Below are positions 61,827 to 64,000 of a DNA stretch of 64,000 bases, in pieces. The position numbers and the translations under genes are program-made. Positions within the stretch are counted from its first letter, which is position 1; each line of letters opens with the position of its first letter. Under the pieces are notes generated by a model that worked only from the letters and a program-made list of their open reading frames with translations, searched no databases and was not told the DNA's origin. This stretch comes from Kribbella sp. ALI-6-A (lineage in GTDB: Bacteria > Actinomycetota > Actinomycetes > Propionibacteriales > Kribbellaceae): assembly GCF_001984195.1 (NCBI RefSeq), contig NZ_MTQN01000008.1, positions 372,001 through 436,000 on the forward strand. The letters run 5' to 3'.

Positions 61827-61854
61827 GAGGCAGGAACCGGACGGTTCCTGCCTC
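61827..61854 (-). terminator. Attenuator terminator hairpin in the tyrS leader
   Basis: On the reverse strand: GAGGCAGGAACCG, two bases, CGGTTCCTGCCTC (13-bp perfect stem), followed by UUUCC. It ends 57 nt before the tyrS ATG, so it would stop transcription before the gene unless disrupted. An upstream segment, CCAGAGCC (+ strand 61858-61865), can pair with GGCTCTGG (+ strand 61907-61914). Confidence 0.7.
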
Positions 61855-61886
61855 GGAGGCTCTGGTGCTGAAGCTGTGACAGGGGA

Positions 61887-61943
61887 CTACGAAACCCCGG
61901 CTCCTCCCAGAGCCGGTCGATACGTCGCCTGAAACTTCGTCAC
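61887..61943 (-). CDS. Putative tyrS leader peptide
   Basis: 18 codons plus TAG on the reverse strand: MTKFQATYRPALGGAGVS. The start GTG at 61943 lies exactly 6 nt after a TAGGCT -10 hexamer (61950-61955), so the transcript would begin at the leader start codon. The single Tyr codon (UAU, 61920-61922) lies 5 nt before the GGCTCTGG segment that pairs downstream; a ribosome held at that codon would cover this segment. The UAG lies in the GGGG-loop-CCCC hairpin. Inferred as a ribosome-mediated attenuation sensor of charged tRNA-Tyr. Confidence 0.5.
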   Translation of the reverse strand: MTKFQATYRPALGGAGVS

Positions 61944-61949
61944 GTCACC

Positions 61950-61955
61950 AGCCTA
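61950..61955 (-). promoter_or_regulatory. -10 hexamer (TAGGCT) of the tyrS transcript
   Basis: Reverse-strand TAGGCT, six bases (GGTGAC), then the leader GTG at 61943. The divergent idi gene has the same hexamer and spacing. Confidence 0.6.
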
Positions 61956-61968
61956 GCAGCGCGCCGGA

Positions 61969-61974
61969 TAGGCT
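61969..61974 (+). promoter_or_regulatory. Leaderless -10 (TAGGCT) of idi
   Basis: TAGGCT, six bases (TCGCGG), then ATG at 61981. It is back-to-back with the tyrS -10 at 61950-61955; the two hexamers are 13 bp apart. Confidence 0.6.
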
Positions 61975-61980
61975 TCGCGG

Positions 61981-62553
61981 ATGACCACGGAGAAGGTCGT
62001 CCTGCTGGACGACACGGGGCACGCGATCGGCAGTCAGGACAAGGCGACCGTGCACCACGCCTCGACACCGCTGCATCTCGCCTTCTCCAGTTACGTCTTC
62101 GACCGGCGCGGCCGCGTGCTGCTGACCCAGCGGGCGCACAGCAAGACCACCTGGCCTGGTGTCTGGACGAACAGTTGCTGCGGGCATCCCTTGCCGGACG
62201 AACCGGTCCAGGACGCCGTACGGCGACGGCTGGCCGACGAGCTGGGACTGGTCGCCGAGCGGATCGACCTGGTGCTTCCGGAGTTCCGGTACCGGGCGGA
62301 GATGCCGGCCGGGATCGTGGAGAACGAGCTCTGCCCGGTCTTCCGGGTCGACTGGGACGGTGACCCGCAGCCGGACCCGGCCGAGGTCGCGGCGTACGAG
62401 TGGGTGGAGTGGTCCGAGGTCGCCGCGTGGCCGGGGTTGTCGCCCTGGTGTCTGCTGCAGCTGGACGCTCTCGCCGAGCTGGGGCCGGACCCTGCGGAGT
62501 GGCCGATCGGCGACCCCAAGCTGCTACCGCCCGCCGCGCGGGCGGCGGGGTAG
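61981..62553 (+). CDS. idi: Isopentenyl-diphosphate delta-isomerase, type 1
   Basis: 190 residues, Nudix-like type 1 enzyme. Catalytic Cys67 in NSCCGHP and Glu116 in GIVENELCPVF, with LTQRAHSKTTWPGVWTN. It interconverts IPP and DMAPP in isoprenoid synthesis, using Mg2+ or Mn2+. The leaderless promoter is described separately. Its neighbours are unrelated, so it is a monocistronic housekeeping gene. It converges on the reductase at 62592. Confidence 0.95.
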   Translation: MTTEKVVLLDDTGHAIGSQDKATVHHASTPLHLAFSSYVFDRRGRVLLTQRAHSKTTWPGVWTNSCCGHPLPDEPVQDAVRRRLADELGLVAERIDLVLPEFRYRAEMPAGIVENELCPVFRVDWDGDPQPDPAEVAAYEWVEWSEVAAWPGLSPWCLLQLDALAELGPDPAEWPIGDPKLLPPAARAAG

Positions 62554-62591
62554 GGGAGGCACACGCCGGCCGCGCCGCTTCGCGCGCGAGA

Positions 62592-63590
62592 TCAGCGGGC
62601 CTGGAGTGCCCGCTGGAGTTCGGCGCCCGTCCACGCGCGGCGGGGGCCCGTCTCCTCGGCGCGAATCAGCTCGACGAGCTTGGCGTTGACCGGCGCGGTG
62701 CGGCCGAGAGATTCGGCGAGGCGGACGACTTCGCCGTTCAGGTAGTCGATCTCGGTCCGTCGGCCGGCCCGCAGGTCCTCCCACATCGACGTCCGTGCGT
62801 ACGGGTCGATCGCGAGCATTTTCGAGGCCAGCCGGCGGAACACGAAGTCCGGCAGGCGGAGGACCGCAGGCATCCGCTCCGGCGGCAGCGCGGTCAGCCG
62901 GGCGGGCCGAATCCCCTTCAGCTGAAGGAGTTTCAGCGTCTCGTCCTGCGCGGCGGCCAGGCAGCGGCGATAGGCCCGCTGCGAGAGCTCATCCCGCAGT
63001 GGCACATCGGACAAGGCGTTGACCGGGTTGTTCAGGTTGAGCAGCAGCTTCGCCCACTGCACCGCGAGGATGTCCGCGTGCTGCTGCAACGGCAACCCGG
63101 CCCGCGCGAAAGCCTCCACGTACGGCGCGAGCGCCGCGTGCTCCTCGACGTCGAGCGCACCCTCGGTCCCTTGGTGGAACGCCCCACCGCCCTTGGTGAG
63201 CACGTTGAAGGGGACCATCCCGCTGAGCACCACCTGCTCCGGCAGCCGTTCCCGCAGGACATCGCCGTTACGGACGCCGTTCTGGAAACTCACCACGACC
63301 GCGCCGGGCTTCAGGACGGCGGCCAGCTCGTCGGCGGCGCTCGCCGTCGCGGCGGACTTCACCGTCACCAGCACGAGCTCCGCCTCGGCCACCGCCTGCG
63401 CGCTGGTCGCGAACCGCAAGCCGTCGACCCGCAGGTCCGCGCCGAGGTAGTCGGTCAGGTGAAGCCCGTGCGCGGCCAGCTCGTCACCGACTCGCTGCCG
63501 CCCGACGAACACGACCTCCGCTCCGCCGGCGACCAGCCGACCGCCGACGTAGCACCCGAGCCCGCCCGCGCCGTACACCGCGATCGTCAC
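62592..63590 (-). CDS. 2-Dehydropantoate 2-reductase-family enzyme
   Basis: 332 residues from GTG 63590, with AGGGAGA upstream; the longer frame is not used. N-terminal NADP motif IAVYGAGGLGCYVGG. The catalytic Lys lies in LAVQWAKLLLNLNNPVNAL (K-x-x-x-N-x-x-N pattern) and the C-terminal ApbA domain has TEIDYLNGEVVRLAESLG. Ketopantoate reductase (PanE) of coenzyme A synthesis is the type member; other ketoacid reductases share the fold, so the substrate is not certain. It is 88 bp from the aldo/keto reductase stop. Confidence 0.88.
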   Translation of the reverse strand: MTIAVYGAGGLGCYVGGRLVAGGAEVVFVGRQRVGDELAAHGLHLTDYLGADLRVDGLRFATSAQAVAEAELVLVTVKSAATASAADELAAVLKPGAVVVSFQNGVRNGDVLRERLPEQVVLSGMVPFNVLTKGGGAFHQGTEGALDVEEHAALAPYVEAFARAGLPLQQHADILAVQWAKLLLNLNNPVNALSDVPLRDELSQRAYRRCLAAAQDETLKLLQLKGIRPARLTALPPERMPAVLRLPDFVFRRLASKMLAIDPYARTSMWEDLRAGRRTEIDYLNGEVVRLAESLGRTAPVNAKLVELIRAEETGPRRAWTGAELQRALQAR

Positions 63591-63678
63591 ACCGGTCTCC
63601 CTTCGGGCAGTTGTCCGGTCAGCTCCTGAAGTATCGGTCACGCGGATCCCCACTGCGCCCGACGACGCGCGGCGCGGA

Positions 63679-64000
63679 TCAGGCCGGGTGGCGCCAGCTC
63701 ATGTCGGCGTGCATCCAGTGCGGGTAGGGCAGCGGCGTGCGGCTGACCTCGTCGAGAGCGGACAGGTCCTCGGGGGTGAGGGTGAGGTCCACGGCGGCCA
63801 GGTTGGCCGTCAGCTGCTCGGGGCGTTTCGCACCGACGATGACGCTGGTGACGGCGGGACGCGCCAGCAGCCAGGCCAGCGCGGTCTGCGCGACGGTCGC
63901 GTCGTGCTGGTCGGCGACCTTGCGCAGGACGTCGACGATGTCGTAACCCTGCTCGAGGTCGACCGGCGGGTTGGAGAACTTCGCCCGCCGGGCCCCGGTG
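63679..64000 (-). CDS. Aldo/keto reductase, C-terminal part (cut by window)
   Basis: About 107 codons before the TGA at 63679-63681; the N-terminus lies beyond the window. The visible part is the final section of the AKR barrel: VADQHDATVAQTALAWLLARPAVTSVIVGAKRPEQLTANLAAV, the NADPH-binding region with S-V-I-V-G-A-K-R and Q-L-T-A-N-L. The end sequence PLPYPHWMHADMSW is seen in actinobacterial oxidoreductases of the Tas/YajO type. The active-site Tyr is not in view. Confidence 0.85.
   Translation of the reverse strand, partial: TGARRAKFSNPPVDLEQGYDIVDVLRKVADQHDATVAQTALAWLLARPAVTSVIVGAKRPEQLTANLAAVDLTLTPEDLSALDEVSRTPLPYPHWMHADMSWRHPA

Noticed and set aside
61770..61955. T-box riboswitch in the tyrS leader
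   Set aside because: AGGCAGGAACCG resembles the T-box AGGGUGGNACCG, but the bases that should pair with the tRNA acceptor end (UGGN) are AGGA, and no stem I with a specifier loop is evident. A leader-peptide attenuator fits better.
1..64000. CRISPR arrays, insertion sequences, prophage or integrase genes
   Set aside because: No evenly spaced direct repeats, terminal inverted repeats, transposase, integrase or phage structural motifs were seen.

Overview
The window is about 70% GC, single-copy in character, and carries one tRNA and no transposase, phage or CRISPR signature. Gene content (paired LuxR-type large ATPase regulators, an ECF42 sigma factor with a YCII partner, GH172, a groES-like/DUF3618 pair, DUF2306, type 1 idi) and the frequent leaderless starts point to a soil actinomycete, probably Kribbella or a close relative in the Propionibacteriales. 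The genus is an inference from style, not a database result. Coding is dense on both strands, and both ends cut a gene (alpha/beta hydrolase on the left, aldo/keto reductase on the right).

Layout. 0-3.3 kb: secreted hydrolase, a di-iron ferritin-like protein and a TetR regulator sharing near-identical operator palindromes, and a membrane protein. 3.3-8.9 kb: two tandem paralogous LuxR/ATPase regulators. 8.9-17.5 kb: metallo-hydrolase, GNAT, MuiA-like protein, large secreted subtilase, small hypotheticals, YihY membrane protein. 17.5-22.3 kb: ECF42/YCII pair, then a cNMP-binding histidine kinase with a receiver/thioredoxin-reductase-like fusion. 22.4-28.6 kb: beta-lactamase-fold hydrolase, DHA2 efflux pump, RNase HI, and a divergent XRE-type regulator and membrane-anchored putative beta-barrel protein beside tRNA-Leu and an unusual AT-rich tract. 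28.8-36.4 kb: VWA/binding protein with a CRP-like site, peroxiredoxin, glucose dehydrogenase-like enzyme, DUF3618/GroES-like pair, DoxX/MarR divergon with twin MarR boxes, TetR/hydrolase, two small membrane proteins.

36.5-46.5 kb: DapC aminotransferase, secreted M15 peptidase plus lipoprotein, a run of amino-acid aldolase/deaminase-like protein, sugar-lactone oxidase and PIG-L deacetylase, then small hypotheticals, a nucleotidyltransferase-fold protein and a poorly coding 0.7-kb stretch. 46.6-50.3 kb: TetR divergent from a DUF2306/ferredoxin/ferredoxin reductase operon that has no P450. 50.5-57.7 kb: DUF6319-like protein, 6-phosphogluconate dehydrogenase, and a secreted GH172 plus five-bladed-propeller glycosidase cassette with a LacI-type operator. 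57.8-64 kb: isochorismatase-fold protein without the catalytic Cys, NmrA-like reductase, phosphotransferase-like protein, a TyrZ-type tyrosyl-tRNA synthetase preceded by an apparent ribosome-mediated attenuator, idi, and a ketopantoate-reductase-like enzyme.

The most notable signals are regulatory. The tyrS leader encodes an 18-residue peptide with one Tyr codon, followed by mutually constrained hairpins and a terminator. At least thirteen genes or leader ORFs show a TANNNT -10 hexamer exactly 6 nt before the start codon, which implies leaderless mRNAs and fixes several starts. Four promoter regions carry clear palindromic operators (TetR twice, MarR, LacI-type) and one carries a CRP-like site.
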